Part shown: positions 42,945-53,479 of the stretch, piece by piece
Numbering within the stretch: the first letter of the stretch is position 1
Layout: every line of letters starts with the position of its first letter
Source of the DNA: Rhodopseudomonas sp. P2A-2r
GTDB taxonomy: Bacteria > Pseudomonadota > Alphaproteobacteria > Rhizobiales > Xanthobacteraceae
Reading direction: 5' to 3'
NCBI RefSeq assembly: GCF_026015985.1
Contig: NZ_CP110389.1
Span: 4,992,001-5,056,000 of the forward strand
Length of the DNA stretch: 64,000 nt
The notes under the pieces: model-generated
Told to the model about the DNA's origin: nothing
Database searches by the model: none
The model's input: the letters and a program-made list of their open reading frames with translations, nothing else
Program-made: the position numbers and the translations under genes

Positions 42945-43798
42945 CCCTCAGCCCGGGGAAGCAGTCCCAGCCGCTTGGCGATGATGCCGTCGAGCAGCCG
43001 CTTCGGCAGGATCCGCATCATCAGCATGCGGAACGGCTCCGGCGAGATCTGGGTGCGCACGGGCGGCTTCGGCAGCGTCAGCGCGTCGTACACAAGCGTG
43101 GCGATGGTCTCGGCAGGCAGGCCAGTGGCCGCCAGCGTCTTCATGGCGCCGCGCAGCCGCTCCAGCACGGGGAGGAACGGCGATTTTGCCCAGCGGGCCA
43201 TGTCGATGTCCTCGGCCTTGTCCCAGATCGGCGTCTTCACCGCCCCGGGCGCGATGACAATGACGTCGATGCCGAACAGCATGAATTCCCGGCGCAGGCT
43301 TTCCGACAGGCCCTCCAGCGCGTGTTTCGAGGTGCTGTAGGGCGACATCAGCGGATTGCCGTTGGTGCCGGCCACCGAACTGATCATTACGATGCGGCCG
43401 CGCGGCCCGGTCAGGGCGGGATCGGCGCCGAGCAGCGGCGCGAACGCCTTGGTTGATATCACCGGGCCCATCACATTGACCTCGATCTGGCGGCGGAAGT
43501 CGGCCACCGGCAGTTCGAGCAAGGGGCCGGACACCGCGATGCCGGCATTGTTGACGAGGCCGGCTAGCGTCGTGCCCTCCAGTTCGGCGCGCACCACGGC
43601 GGCGGCGGCATTCACCGCCGCCTCGTCGGTGACATCGAACAGCAGCGGCACGAAATTGGCGCCGAACTCGGCCTGCAGCCGCGCGGCATCGGTCGGCTTG
43701 CGGACGCTGCCGAACACCCGAAACCCGCGTTCGATGAGCAGCTTCGCGCTGGCATGGCCGATGCCGGTGGAAGCGCCGGTGATGACGACAGATCGCAT
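42941..43798 (-). CDS. Short-chain dehydrogenase/reductase
   Basis: A 285-residue SDR of the classical type. The coenzyme motif is VVITGASTGIGHASAKLL, then LVNNAGIAVSGP, the Ser in IVMISSVAGTNG, and the catalytic YSTSK. The C-terminal part (residues 190-285) includes ARWAKSPFLPVLERLRGAMK, similar to retinol-dehydrogenase-like SDRs. The substrate is unknown. It converges with and slightly overlaps the preceding gene's end. Confidence 0.9.
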   Translation of the reverse strand: MRSVVITGASTGIGHASAKLLIERGFRVFGSVRKPTDAARLQAEFGANFVPLLFDVTDEAAVNAAAAVVRAELEGTTLAGLVNNAGIAVSGPLLELPVADFRRQIEVNVMGPVISTKAFAPLLGADPALTGPRGRIVMISSVAGTNGNPLMSPYSTSKHALEGLSESLRREFMLFGIDVIVIAPGAVKTPIWDKAEDIDMARWAKSPFLPVLERLRGAMKTLAATGLPAETIATLVYDALTLPKPPVRTQISPEPFRMLMMRILPKRLLDGIIAKRLGLLPRAEG

Positions 43799-43956
43799 GG
43801 GTCCCCGCTATGTCGCTTGCCGGGCAACACGCCCTGCCCCGTATTCTGCCGTGGTCCGCAGCCGCTGCACAAGCCACGCATCGGCACCGGGTCGCTGCCT
43901 GCCTCTGGATTGATCCAGATCAAAGCCCGCAGATAGCCCAACTCTATTGAAGCGAC

Positions 43957-44238
43957 ATGGCAACGCTTCATTCCATGCATGGTCCCGACAGGTGGCTTCC
44001 CGTCTCCATTGCTCCCGTGGGACTGCCGGTGGAAGTGTCGGTCATCGACGACAGTGGAGTTCGGACCCTGGTCGTGGCCTGCCGCTGGAACGGCGAGGCT
44101 TGGACCGGCGTATCGACCCGGAAGAGACTGGACATCGCGCCCACCCATTGGCGGCCATGGTCGGACGACCGGTCGCGCCGGAATCTGGCGATATCGCGGA
44201 TCTGGATCAAATACGGCTTCCGGTCCGGCCGTTCCTGA
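43957..44238 (+). CDS. Small conserved protein with PTHWRPW motif
   Basis: A 93-residue protein. The central part (PVSIAPVGLPVEVSVIDDSG, then CRWNGEAWTGVSTRKRLDI and APTHWRPW) matches a small protein I recall as common in Bradyrhizobium and relatives, in which the final P-T-H-W-R-x-W is constant. No function is known to me. Starts at 43957 and 43975 are both possible; the Shine-Dalgarno is weak for each. Confidence 0.6.
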   Translation: MATLHSMHGPDRWLPVSIAPVGLPVEVSVIDDSGVRTLVVACRWNGEAWTGVSTRKRLDIAPTHWRPWSDDRSRRNLAISRIWIKYGFRSGRS

Positions 44239-44357
44239 CCGGGCGGCGCCCGCTTTGTCGCCCCGGCCGGTGCAGCCCCATGCTTCGTCCGCGGCCGAAG
44301 CATCCCGGCAGCCCGCCCCCTATTAAGGGTCTCCAAATCGCATCGGGAGACCCCGCC

Positions 44358-45103
44358 ATGACCTTCGACATCAGCATCTGGATCATCTGCGGCGCCGTGT
44401 TGCTCCTCGCCGGCTTCGTCAAGGGCGTGATCGGACTTGGATTGCCGACGATCTCGGTCGGGCTGCTCGGCCTCATCATGACGCCGTTGCAGGCCGCAGC
44501 GTTGCTGGTGATCCCGAACCTCGTCACCAACATCTGGCAGCTGGCCATCGGCGAGCCGGTGATGGCCCTGGTCAGGCGTCTGTGGCCGACGCTCGCCGGC
44601 ATTGTGCTGGGAACGCTGTTCGGCGCGCTGGCACTGCCCGCCGGGACCTCGCGCTGGGCCGTCATCGCGCTCGGCATCATCCTGGCGGTCTATGCGCTGA
44701 TCGGCCTGTCGGCCGTGCACCTGCAGGTGTCGCCTGTCGCGGAGCGCTGGGCCGGCCCCTGGTCGGCGTGCTGACCGGGCTGGTCACGGTGGGCACCGGC
44801 GTCTTCGTGGTCCCCGCAGTGCCCTATCTGCAGGCGCTCGGTCTGTCGCGCGCCATGCTGGTGCAGGCGCTGGGCCTGTCGTTCCTGACCTCGACCATCG
44901 CGCTGGCGCCGGCGATCGCCGCCACCGGCGACATGTCGCCCGAGATAGCAGGCGCATCGCTGATCGCTTTGGCGCCCGCGCTCGGCGGCATGTTTCTCGG
45001 CCAGGCGTTGCGCAACAAAATAGGCCCGGCAGTGTTCCGCCGGGCCTTCTTTGGTGGGCTCTTGCTGCTCGGTTGCTATCTGGCGACCAAGCCGTTGCTG
45101 TAA
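44358..45103 (+). CDS. TauE/SafE-family (DUF81) membrane permease, frameshifted
   Basis: The reconstructed protein has about 248 residues and eight membrane segments. The N-terminus carries AGFVKGVIGLGLPTISVGLL, the family's signature, and a repeat of it (VLTGLVTVGTGVFVVPAVPY) follows in the second half. The frame breaks at a run of four C (44756-44759); one added C joins ERWAGP to LVGVLTGLVTVG. Members export sulfite, taurine-derived or other organic acids. It lies 3 bases from the end of ilvC, converging with it. Confidence 0.83.
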
Positions 45104-45106
45104 ATC

Positions 45107-46177
<1,071 letters not shown>

Positions 46178-46278
46178 TCAGAGGCCGAACGGCCGCTGAC
46201 CATGAATTGCCGCCGGTTTCTAGGGCGACGAAAGCCGCGAGACAAGCCCGCGACGGTGATTTGTGCGATGTATCCGGC

Positions 46279-46887
46279 TCATGGCTCGTGCAGCACCGGA
46301 TACAGCGAGGCCAGCAGCAGCACGGCCATGGTGACGTTGAAGACGCGCACGGCGGCGGGCGATTTTACCAGCGATTGCAGCGCAGTGCCGGCCAGCGCCC
46401 AGCTCACCGTGGAGCCGAGGCCGAGCAGCAGCGACAGCGCCACCTGCACCACCACGTTCCACGGATAGCGGGCAATTGCCGCATAGGCGGTGATGGTGCC
46501 GATCGCCATCACCCAGCCCTTGATGTTGATCCATTGAAACAGCGCCGCGCCGAAGAACGTCATCGGCCGGCGCTGCTCGACCGCGCCGGGATCGGGCGGG
46601 CCGGCCATTCCTATCGCAACTGCGAGATAGACCAGATAGGCCGCGCCGGCATATTTCAGCACCGTCTGTAGCCATGGGTAAGTGGTGAACACCGCGCCAA
46701 GTCCGAGCCCGGTGACCGCGATCATGAAGGCGAAGCCGAAGGTCACGCCGGCCATGTGCGGCAGCGTACGGCGGAAGCCGAAATTCAAGCCCGACGCCAG
46801 CAGCATGATGTTGTTCGGGCCCGGCGTGAAGAACATCACGGCGGCGAACACCACGAAGGCGATCAGCAATGGCTGGGACACTGCCAT
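46279..46887 (-). CDS. LysE/RhtB-family amino-acid exporter
   Basis: A 202-residue protein with six membrane segments. The family signature is FVVFAAVMFFTPGPNNIMLL, followed by SGLNFGFRRTLPHMAGVTFG. Its ATG overlaps the stop of the upstream DMT gene (TAATG). Its place between ilvH and ilvC suggests export of branched-chain amino acids or intermediates; this is inference from position. Confidence 0.88.
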   Translation of the reverse strand: MAVSQPLLIAFVVFAAVMFFTPGPNNIMLLASGLNFGFRRTLPHMAGVTFGFAFMIAVTGLGLGAVFTTYPWLQTVLKYAGAAYLVYLAVAIGMAGPPDPGAVEQRRPMTFFGAALFQWINIKGWVMAIGTITAYAAIARYPWNVVVQVALSLLLGLGSTVSWALAGTALQSLVKSPAAVRVFNVTMAVLLLASLYPVLHEP

Positions 46888-47759
46888 TAGCTCACTTCCA
46901 CGAGAACCGGCGGCCGCGGCGACAGCAGCATCACCGCGATGCCGCACACCACGACGATCATGCCGGCCAGCCGCAACGGACCGAACTGCTCGCCGAACAC
47001 CAGCGCCGACGCGCCGGCGCCGACGAACGGCACCAGCAGCGCGAACGGCACCACCTGCGCCGCGGAGTAGTCGTGCAACAGCCGGCCCCAGATCCAGTAG
47101 CCCAGCGTGCTGCCGATCACCGCCAGCGCCAGCACGCAGGCGGCACCGCCGAGCGAGATATGCGTCAGGGCCAGCCAGGTGACGCGCGGACCGTCGACGA
47201 ACAGCAGCACGGTCAACAGCGGCGCCAGCCCCGCGAGGCCGATCCAGGCGAACAGGTCGAGCATCGGCACGCCGCGGGCGCGGCGCAGCAGCAGATTGGA
47301 CAGGGCGAAGCTGAGCGGCGCGGTCATCAGCACCGCGAAGGCGAACACGCTGAAATCGTAACCGACGGTGAAACAGATCAGCAGCAGGCCGCAACTTGCG
47401 ATGCCGATGCCGGCCACCTGCCAGCGCGTCGGCAGTTCGCGCAGGAACAGCGCGGCGAGGGCCACCGTGAACAGCGCCTGGCTCTGCACGATCACCGCGG
47501 TCAGCCCGGCCGGCACGCCGTGGGCGATGCCATAGGTCTGCGCCAGGAACTGGCTCACCAGGAGCCAGCTGATCGCCACCACCAGCTGCCACGACATCCG
47601 GGGCCGCGGCAGCACCAGGCACGGCAGCGCGGTGATGGCAAAGCGCAACACGGTCAGCAACGTCGACGACATCTCGTCGAGCGCCAGCCGTGTCAGCACG
47701 AAGCCAACACCCCAGATCACGGCCACCAGGGTGGCGAGGGCGATGTCCAGCGGTTTCAT
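46887..47759 (-). CDS. EamA/RhaT DMT-family exporter
   Basis: A 290-residue protein with ten membrane segments in two EamA repeats (LATLVAVIWGVGFVLTRLAL in the first, HDYSAAQVVPFALLVPFVGA in the second). Members such as RhtA and YdcZ-like proteins export amino acids or metabolites. It starts 22 bases after the ilvH stop and its own stop overlaps the LysE start, so it is probably transcribed with the ilv genes. Confidence 0.88.
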   Translation of the reverse strand: MKPLDIALATLVAVIWGVGFVLTRLALDEMSSTLLTVLRFAITALPCLVLPRPRMSWQLVVAISWLLVSQFLAQTYGIAHGVPAGLTAVIVQSQALFTVALAALFLRELPTRWQVAGIGIASCGLLLICFTVGYDFSVFAFAVLMTAPLSFALSNLLLRRARGVPMLDLFAWIGLAGLAPLLTVLLFVDGPRVTWLALTHISLGGAACVLALAVIGSTLGYWIWGRLLHDYSAAQVVPFALLVPFVGAGASALVFGEQFGPLRLAGMIVVVCGIAVMLLSPRPPVLVEVS

Positions 47760-47781
47760 GATGTTGCTGTTGGGCCGAGTG

Positions 47782-48324
47782 TCACATCCCCTCGGGGCCG
47801 CGGCCGATGGCGGCGACGCCGGTGCGGGCCACCTCGACCAGGCCGAGCGGCCGCATCAGATCGATGAACTGGGTGATCTTCTGCGAATTGCCGGTGATCT
47901 CGAACACAAAGCTCTCGACGGTCGCGTCGATCACCCGGGCGCGAAACGCTTCCGCCAGCCGCAGCGCCTCGACGCGGTGATCGCCGGTGCCGCGCAACTT
48001 GACCATCGCCAGTTCGCGCTCGATTGAGCGGCCCGAGGTGGTCATGTCGACCACGCGGTAGACCGGGATCATGCGGTCGAGCTGGTGCTTGATCTGCTGG
48101 ATCACCATCGGCGTGCCCGTGGTGACGATGGTGATGCGCGAGACGTGCTTCTGGCTCTCTGTCTCCGAGACCGTAAGGCTCTCGATGTTGTAGCCGCGGC
48201 CGGAGAACAGGCCGATGACCCGCGCCAGCACGCCGGGTTCGTTCTGCACCAGCACGGACAGCGTGTGGGTCTCGTTGGGGTCTTGGCGCTCTTCCATGAA
48301 GTAGGCGGAGGCGGGCTGTTCCAT
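47782..48324 (-). CDS. ilvH: Acetolactate synthase small (regulatory) subunit
   Basis: A 180-residue protein. The N-terminal ACT domain reads HTLSVLVQNEPGVLARVIGL and FSGRGYNIESLTVSETES, which binds valine as feedback inhibitor. The C-terminal half (RVIDATVESFVFEITGNSQK) stabilises the large subunit. ATG 48324 with GAGGA upstream is better than the earlier in-frame start. It is separated from ilvB by a 170-base region that holds a hairpin repeat. Confidence 0.95.
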   Translation of the reverse strand: MEQPASAYFMEERQDPNETHTLSVLVQNEPGVLARVIGLFSGRGYNIESLTVSETESQKHVSRITIVTTGTPMVIQQIKHQLDRMIPVYRVVDMTTSGRSIERELAMVKLRGTGDHRVEALRLAEAFRARVIDATVESFVFEITGNSQKITQFIDLMRPLGLVEVARTGVAAIGRGPEGM

Positions 48325-48365
48325 TGTCGTCCTCGTCGATCTCAATCAGTTCAACTCATCTCAGT

Positions 48366-48490
48366 CTGTCATCCCCGCGAAAGCGGGGATCCAGTAACCG
48401 ACGCTGCCGATGATAGACACCACCGTCGGAGATTACTGGGTCGCCCGGTCCAGGCGCGCAATTGCGCGCAGGCCGGGCGACGACAGCCGT
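48366..48490. repeat. Extragenic repeat between ilvB and ilvH
   Basis: TCATCCCCGCGAAAGCGGGGATCCAGTAA opens the block (the CCCCGCxxxxGCGGGG hairpin) and ATTACTGGGTCGCCCGGTCC with GGCCGGGCGACGACAG closes it. Inner arms AGTAA/TTACT can pair. It is the same type as 36880-37022. It sits inside an operon and may set different mRNA stability for ilvB and ilvH. Confidence 0.7.
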
Positions 48491-48496
48491 GGAATA

Positions 48497-50285
48497 TCAC
48501 ACCAGCGCGCCGCCGCCGGCGAAGGCGAGTGCGGTGGCTTCGTCGTTGGCTTCGGCGGGCAACAGCATCTCGTTGTGCGCCTTGCCCGACGGGATCATCG
48601 GGAAGCAGTTTTCCAGGTTGGCCACGCGGCAGTCGAACAGCACCGGCTTCTTCACCTTGATCATCTCGTGGATGGCGCCGTCGAGATCGCCCGGCTTGCT
48701 GCACTGGAAGCCGACGCCGCCATAGGCCTCCGCCAGCTTGACGAAGTCCGGCAGTGCCTCGGAGTAGGAATGCGACAGCCGGTTGCCGTGCAGCAGCTGC
48801 TGCCACTGCCGCACCATGCCCATGTACTGGTTGTTCAGGATGAAGATCTTGATCGGCAGCTGGTGCTGCACCGCCGCCGACATTTCCTGCATGGTCATCT
48901 GCACCGAGGCGTCGCCGGCGATATCGATCACCAGCGAGATCCGGATGCGCGACCTGCACGCCGAGCGCCGCCGGCAGGCCGTAGCCCATGGTGCCCAACC
49001 CGCCGGAGGTCATCCAGCGATGCGGCTCCTCGAAGCCGTAGAACTGCGCCGCCCACATCTGGTGCTGACCGACCTCGGTGGTGATGTAGGTGTCGAGATT
49101 CTTGGTCGCCTCGAACAGCCGCTGGATCGCGAACTGCGGCAGGATCACGTCGTTGTTCTTCTTGTAGGCCAGCGAATTGCGCGCCCGCCAGCCGGCGATG
49201 TCCTTCCACCACGCCCTGGTGTCCGGCTTCTTCGCCTCGGCCTTGAACACCTGCAGGATGTCGCCCAGCACATTGCCGCAGTCGCCGATGATCGGCACGT
49301 CGACGCGGATGTTCTTGTTGATCGACGACGGATCGATGTCGATGTGGATCTTCTTGGAGTTCGGCGAGAACGCATCGGTGCGGCCGGTGATGCGGTCATC
49401 GAAGCGCGCACCGACGCACAGCATGACGTCGCAGTCATGCATCGCCATGTTGGCCTCGTAGGTGCCGTGCATGCCGAGCATGCCGAGCCAGTTCGGCCCC
49501 GACGCCGGATAGGCGCCGAGCCCCATCAGCGTCGAGGTAATCGGAAAGCCGGTGACCTCCACCAGTTCGCGCAGCAGCTTCGAGGCCGAGAGGCCCGAAT
49601 TGATCACGCCGCCGCCGGAATAGATCACCGGCCGCTTGGCACCGGCCAGCAGCGCCACCGCCTTGCGGATCTGCGTGGCGTCGCCCTTGACCCGCGGCGA
49701 ATAGGAGATGTGCACGTCGGACTTGCGCGGCGGGTGATAGGTGCCGGTGGCGAACTGAACGTCCTTGGGCACATCGACCACGACCGGACCTGGCCGGCCG
49801 GTGGTGGCGACGTAGAACGCCTCGTGCAGCACCTTGGCGAGGTCCTTGACGTCGCGCACCAGCCAGTTGTGCTTGGTGCAGGGGCGCGTGATGCCGACGG
49901 TGTCGCATTCCTGGAACGCGTCGTTGCCGATCAGATGCGTCGGCACCTGCCCGGTGATGCACACCATCGGGATAGAATCCATCAGCGCGTCGGCCAGCGG
50001 TGTCACCATGTTGGTGGCGCCCGGCCCCGAGGTCACCAGCACCACGCCCGGCAGGCCGGTGGAACGCGCATAGCCCTCGGCGGCGTGTCCGGCGCCCTGC
50101 TCGTGGCGCACCAGGATGTGCTCGACCTCGCTCTGCTGGAAGATCTCGTCATAGATCGGCAGCACCGCACCGCCGGGATAGCCGAAGATGTGCTTGACGC
50201 CGTGGTCGGCGAGCGCGCGGACGATCATCGCGGCGCCGGTCATCTGGTTGGGATCGTGAGGCTTGTTATCGCTCGCGGTGGTCAT
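48497..50285 (-). CDS. ilvB: Acetolactate synthase large subunit, frameshifted
   Basis: The reconstructed protein has about 595 residues. It joins two pyruvates, or pyruvate and 2-oxobutyrate, using thiamine diphosphate. Motifs are HIFGYPGGAVLPIYDEIFQ, LVRHEQGAGHAAEGYARSTG with the catalytic Glu, and GQHQMWAAQFYGF. The cofactor-binding DIAGDASVQMTMQEM lies after a frame break near 48937-48941, where the sequence has one extra base (or two missing) after HPD. The rest (NNQYMGMVRQWQQLLHGN) is intact to the stop. The frame is kept on both sides, which speaks against a decayed gene. Confidence 0.95.
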
Positions 50286-50351
50286 TGGCTGGCTCCGGAT
50301 GCGCCTTGTGGCGCGGCTTGGCAGATCGTTTTGGCAGATCGTTTCGGAAAT

Positions 50352-50376
50352 AAAAAAGGGCCCCGTGAAGGCCCTC
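50352..50376 (-). terminator. Attenuator terminator before ilvB
   Basis: On the minus strand GAGGGCC-TTCACG-GGGCCC is followed by TTTTTTATT, a strong intrinsic terminator. It lies between the branched-chain leader peptide and ilvB, with alternative pairing partners upstream, as in classical attenuation. Confidence 0.85.
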
Positions 50377-50402
50377 AGCGCACCGTCCGTAGCGGGATGG
50401 CC

Positions 50403-50468
50403 TCAGCCAGCCCCGGCGGTGCGCCTGGCTACGACGAGAATAAGAAGATTGGTAATTTTGTTGCGCAT
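50403..50468 (-). CDS. ilvL: ilv leader peptide
   Basis: A 21-residue peptide, MRNKITNLLILVVARRTAGAG, with three Leu, two Ile and two Val in the run ITNLLILVV. Ribosomes would pause here when charged Leu, Ile or Val tRNAs are short and so prevent the terminator at 50352-50376. The gene sits about 120 bases before ilvB and about 30 bases from a good promoter. Confidence 0.88.
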   Translation of the reverse strand: MRNKITNLLILVVARRTAGAG

Positions 50469-50500
50469 ATTGTCGTCACAGCATCCCAAAGGTTGCGCAA

Positions 50501-50528
50501 TACATAGCTGGCCAAAGCCGGAAGTCAA
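50501..50528 (-). promoter_or_regulatory. Probable promoter of the ilv leader and operon
   Basis: On the minus strand TTGACT (50528-50523), a 16-base spacer and TATGTA (50506-50501) resemble a sigma-70 promoter. Transcription would start near 50495, about 27 bases before the leader ATG. Confidence 0.7.
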
Positions 50529-50726
50529 GCGAAGTTGCCAATATCGCGCCAATTGGCAGCGTAGCCGGGTCTTTTGGGTTCGGCGAGCGCAAAATGGGGC
50601 GGGCAGCCCTGCGCCCGGTAGGGCCGGCAACGCGGCCCGACCATCGCCGCCCTTATGGTGAGAAGGCGCGAAGCGCCGTCTCGAACCACGAGCCTGCCCA
50701 GGTCGCGCAGCAACGCACGCATAACG

Positions 50727-51047
50727 CTACGCCGCGTTCACCAACGGCGTCGCACGTTCGATCCGCGCAAGGTCTTGCGGCGAGTGCATCGCCTCCCAGA
50801 GGTCGTTGCGGCGCTGCACGTTCAGCCAGAAGTCCGGGCCATTGCCGAAAACGCGCGCCAGAATGAGCGCCGTCGCCGCTGTCACACTACGACGGTTGTT
50901 GCACAGTTCGTTCACATGCTTGCGCTGGACGCCCATCGCCTTGGCCAACGCCGCCTGCGTCAGTCCAAGGGGTTGCATGAATTCCTCTACCAGTATTTCG
51001 CCGACCGTCGCCGGCTTGCGCTTGGTCATCACCATGTGTCGCCTCAT
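50727..51047 (-). CDS. higA: HigA-family antitoxin
   Basis: A 106-residue protein with an XRE-type helix-turn-helix in the HigA pattern: TVGEILVEEFMQPLGLTQAA, LAKAMGVQRKHVNELCNNRR and LARVFGNGPDFWLNVQRRND. It would bind HigB and repress the operon. The ATG overlaps the HigB stop (ATGA), toxin first, antitoxin second, as in other higBA loci. Confidence 0.93.
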   Translation of the reverse strand: MRRHMVMTKRKPATVGEILVEEFMQPLGLTQAALAKAMGVQRKHVNELCNNRRSVTAATALILARVFGNGPDFWLNVQRRNDLWEAMHSPQDLARIERATPLVNAA

Positions 51048-51337
51048 CGGTAGCTGTGATCGTCCAGATAGATGTCCGACGCTTCACCCTGGCCGCCCCA
51101 CCGGAAGATCAGCCGCCATTGGTCGTTGATGCGAATCGAATGAAAGCCGCTCAGCCTGCCCCGCAGCTTCTCGAAATGATTGCTGGGCGGAACGCGCAAA
51201 TCCTGATCGGTCGTCGCGTCATCGATCATCTGCAATTTACGAAACAGCCGGCTTTCGATGTCTGCCGGAATATTCCGGGAGCGGACATCGTCTACGAAGA
51301 AAGCCCGCAGCCATGCGTCGCGAAAACCCACGATCAT
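51044..51337 (-). CDS. higB: HigB-family toxin (RelE superfamily)
   Basis: A 97-residue protein: RAFFVDDVRSRNIPADIESR, FRKLQMIDDATTDQDLRVPP, SNHFEKLRGRLSGFHSIRIN and DQWRLIFRW are the sequential blocks of the HigB/RelE ribosome-dependent mRNA interferases. The Arg/His/Trp residues in the last two blocks are those usually needed for cleavage. It sits 32 bases from miaA on the same strand. Confidence 0.92.
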   Translation of the reverse strand: MIVGFRDAWLRAFFVDDVRSRNIPADIESRLFRKLQMIDDATTDQDLRVPPSNHFEKLRGRLSGFHSIRINDQWRLIFRWGGQGEASDIYLDDHSYR

Positions 51338-51369
51338 TCCGGACCTCCCGGATGAGCTAATGTACCACT

Positions 51370-52305
51370 CTATGGGTCTTCGTGCAACGGTCCCGCCAGC
51401 TTCCCCACCGCCTCCTCCGGCGTCACCCATTCGAACTGCGGCAGTTGGTGCCGGAACCAGGTGAACTGCCGCTTGGCGTAGTGCCTGGTATCGGCGCGGC
51501 CGATCACGGCTGCTTCTTCCAGCGGGAGTTCTCCGCGCAGATGTCTGATCAGCGCCGGCACGCCGTGGGCCTTCATCGCCGGCAGCAGCGGATCGAGGTT
51601 TCGCGCAGCCAGCGCGGCGACTTCATCGAGCGCCCCTGCCCTCAGCATCACATCAAAGCGCGCATCGATCCGCGCATAGAGCTCATCGCGCTCCGGCGTC
51701 AGGAACACCGCCGTAAAACTATCCGGCGGCAGCAGCGGCGGCATCGCATCGGCATGCCAATCGGTGAGCGAACGCCCGGTGGCCTCCACCACTTCCAGCG
51801 CCCGCGCCACGCGGCTGCGGTCGCGCGGATTGAGGCGTTGTGCCGATGCGGGATCGCGCAAGCTGAGCGCCATGTGCAGCGCCTCCGGCCCGTCGCGCTC
51901 GAGCCGCATGCGAACGTCCTCGCGGACCTCCGCCGCAATCGGCGGCACGTCGGACAGCCCGACGGTGAGCGCCTTGAAGTAAAGCCCGGAGCCACCGGTG
52001 AAGATCGGCAGCCGATTTTGCGCGCGCACCTCGGCCAAAACCTGCGCGGCCTCGGCGACCCATGCGCCGGCCGAAAAGTTCACCGCGGCGTCGACGGTGC
52101 CATAAAGCCGATGCGGCGCCATCGCCTCCTCGTCAGCCGTCGGACGGGCGGTGAGTATGCGCAGGTCGCGATAGATCTGCATGGAGTCGGTATTGATGAT
52201 CACGCCATCGTGCGCCTGCGCGAGGCGCAGCGCCAGCGCCGACTTGCCGCTGGCGGTCGGCCCTGCGATAAGCAGCGCTCTGCGCTCACTCCCGGAATTC
52301 ACCAT
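51370..52305 (-). CDS. miaA: tRNA dimethylallyltransferase
   Basis: A 311-residue protein. Walker A is [19 protein letters not shown], then [20 protein letters not shown], with the catalytic Asp, [19 protein letters not shown], and the C-terminal [15 protein letters not shown]. It adds a dimethylallyl group to A37 of tRNAs reading UNN codons. The start chosen ([12 protein letters not shown]) overlaps the serB start codon on the other strand by two bases. An earlier ATG at 52326 would lengthen that overlap. Confidence 0.95.
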   Translation of the reverse strand: MVNSGSERRALLIAGPTASGKSALALRLAQAHDGVIINTDSMQIYRDLRILTARPTADEEAMAPHRLYGTVDAAVNFSAGAWVAEAAQVLAEVRAQNRLPIFTGGSGLYFKALTVGLSDVPPIAAEVREDVRMRLERDGPEALHMALSLRDPASAQRLNPRDRSRVARALEVVEATGRSLTDWHADAMPPLLPPDSFTAVFLTPERDELYARIDARFDVMLRAGALDEVAALAARNLDPLLPAMKAHGVPALIRHLRGELPLEEAAVIGRADTRHYAKRQFTWFRHQLPQFEWVTPEEAVGKLAGPLHEDP

Positions 52306-53195
52306 GTCTCTCGTTGCGACGCTCATCTGCCATCCCGCCAATCCCGCCCTCGATAGCACGGTGCTGGACGGCGCGCGCGCGCGCTGCCGGGTCCGAACCA
52401 CGCCGAGTGGCTGTTCGACGGCGTCGCCGCCGACATCTTCTTTGCCAGCGACGACGACATGCTGGCGATCGCCGAGCGGCTGCGCGCGTCGCGCGGCGAC
52501 CAGCCCATCGACATCGTCGTGCAGCCTGCCGCCTCGCGGCGCAAGAAGCTTTTCTGGCCGACATGGACTCCACCATGATCGGCCAGGAATGCATCGACGA
52601 GCTCGCCGACTTCGCCGGGCTCAAGGCCCATGTCGCGGCCATCACCGAACGCGCGATGCGCGGCGAGATCGAATTCGAACCGGCGCTGCGCGAGCGCGTG
52701 GCGCTGCTCAAGGGCCTGCCGGTCGGCGTCGTCGACGAGGTGCTGGCCAGCCGCATCACGCTGAATTCCGGCGGCCGCGAACTGGTGCAGACCATGCGCG
52801 CGCACGGTGCCTATACCTGCCTCGTCTCCGGCGGCTTCACCCTGTTCTCGCGCAAGATTGCCGAACTGATCGGGTTTCAGGAAAACCGCGCCAATGAATT
52901 GCTGGTCAACGACGGCAAGCTGACCGGCGAAGTGGCCGAACCGATCCTCGGCCGCGCCGCAAAACTCGCCACGCTGGTTGACCTGCGCGAATCCTTCGAT
53001 GTCGACGACATCGACACGCTGGTGGTCGGCGACGGCGCCAACGATCTGGCGATGATCCAGTCGGCCGGCCTCGGCATCGCCTACCACGCCAAGCCGGCGG
53101 TCGCCGCCGCCGCCCACGGCCGCATCGATTTCGGCGACCTCAGCGCGCTGCTTTATGCGCAGGGTTTTAAGCGCAGCGAGTTCGTCGGCGGGTAA
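52304..53195 (+). CDS. serB: Phosphoserine phosphatase, two frameshifts
   Basis: The reconstructed protein has about 296 residues. It makes serine from phosphoserine. The N-terminal ACT-like part starts [21 protein letters not shown] first frame break in the GCGCGCGCGCGC tract (52370-52386) leads to [21 protein letters not shown] second, at 52554 (one C missing), leads to [20 protein letters not shown], which carries the catalytic [21 protein letters not shown] and the metal-binding [12 protein letters not shown] follow in frame. The two halves are typical of alphaproteobacterial SerB. Confidence 0.92.
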
Positions 53196-53209
53196 CGCTG
53201 AGCACGGCT

Positions 53210-53405
53210 TCGTTCCCCGGACGCGGTGCATCACGTCGATTGCAATGCGCTGGCCCGTTCCCCGGACGCGATGCACTACGCCGCCTTGCGGCGTGGTGCT
53301 TCGCAGATCCGGGGCCGTCCCAATCGGCGCCCTGGTACGATCCCGGATCTGCGCAGCAGCATGCGATGCTGCGCATCGCCATGCCGCAGCGCGTCCGGGA
53401 AACGG
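53210..53405. repeat. Dispersed GC-rich repeat after serB
   Basis: TTCCCCGGACGCG occurs twice (53213 and 53251). GCAGATCCGGGGCCGTCC and its inverse GATCCCGGATCTGCGCAGCA surround a short centre, and CGCGTCCGGGAAACG closes the block. The internal pair matches the element at 25480-25580. No gene. Confidence 0.65.
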
Positions 53406-53479
53406 AAGCTGGGACGCGCGAACAAGGCAAATCTCTTCATTAGCGCTATTGACTATTATCCTAATTTGGACTAATAATC

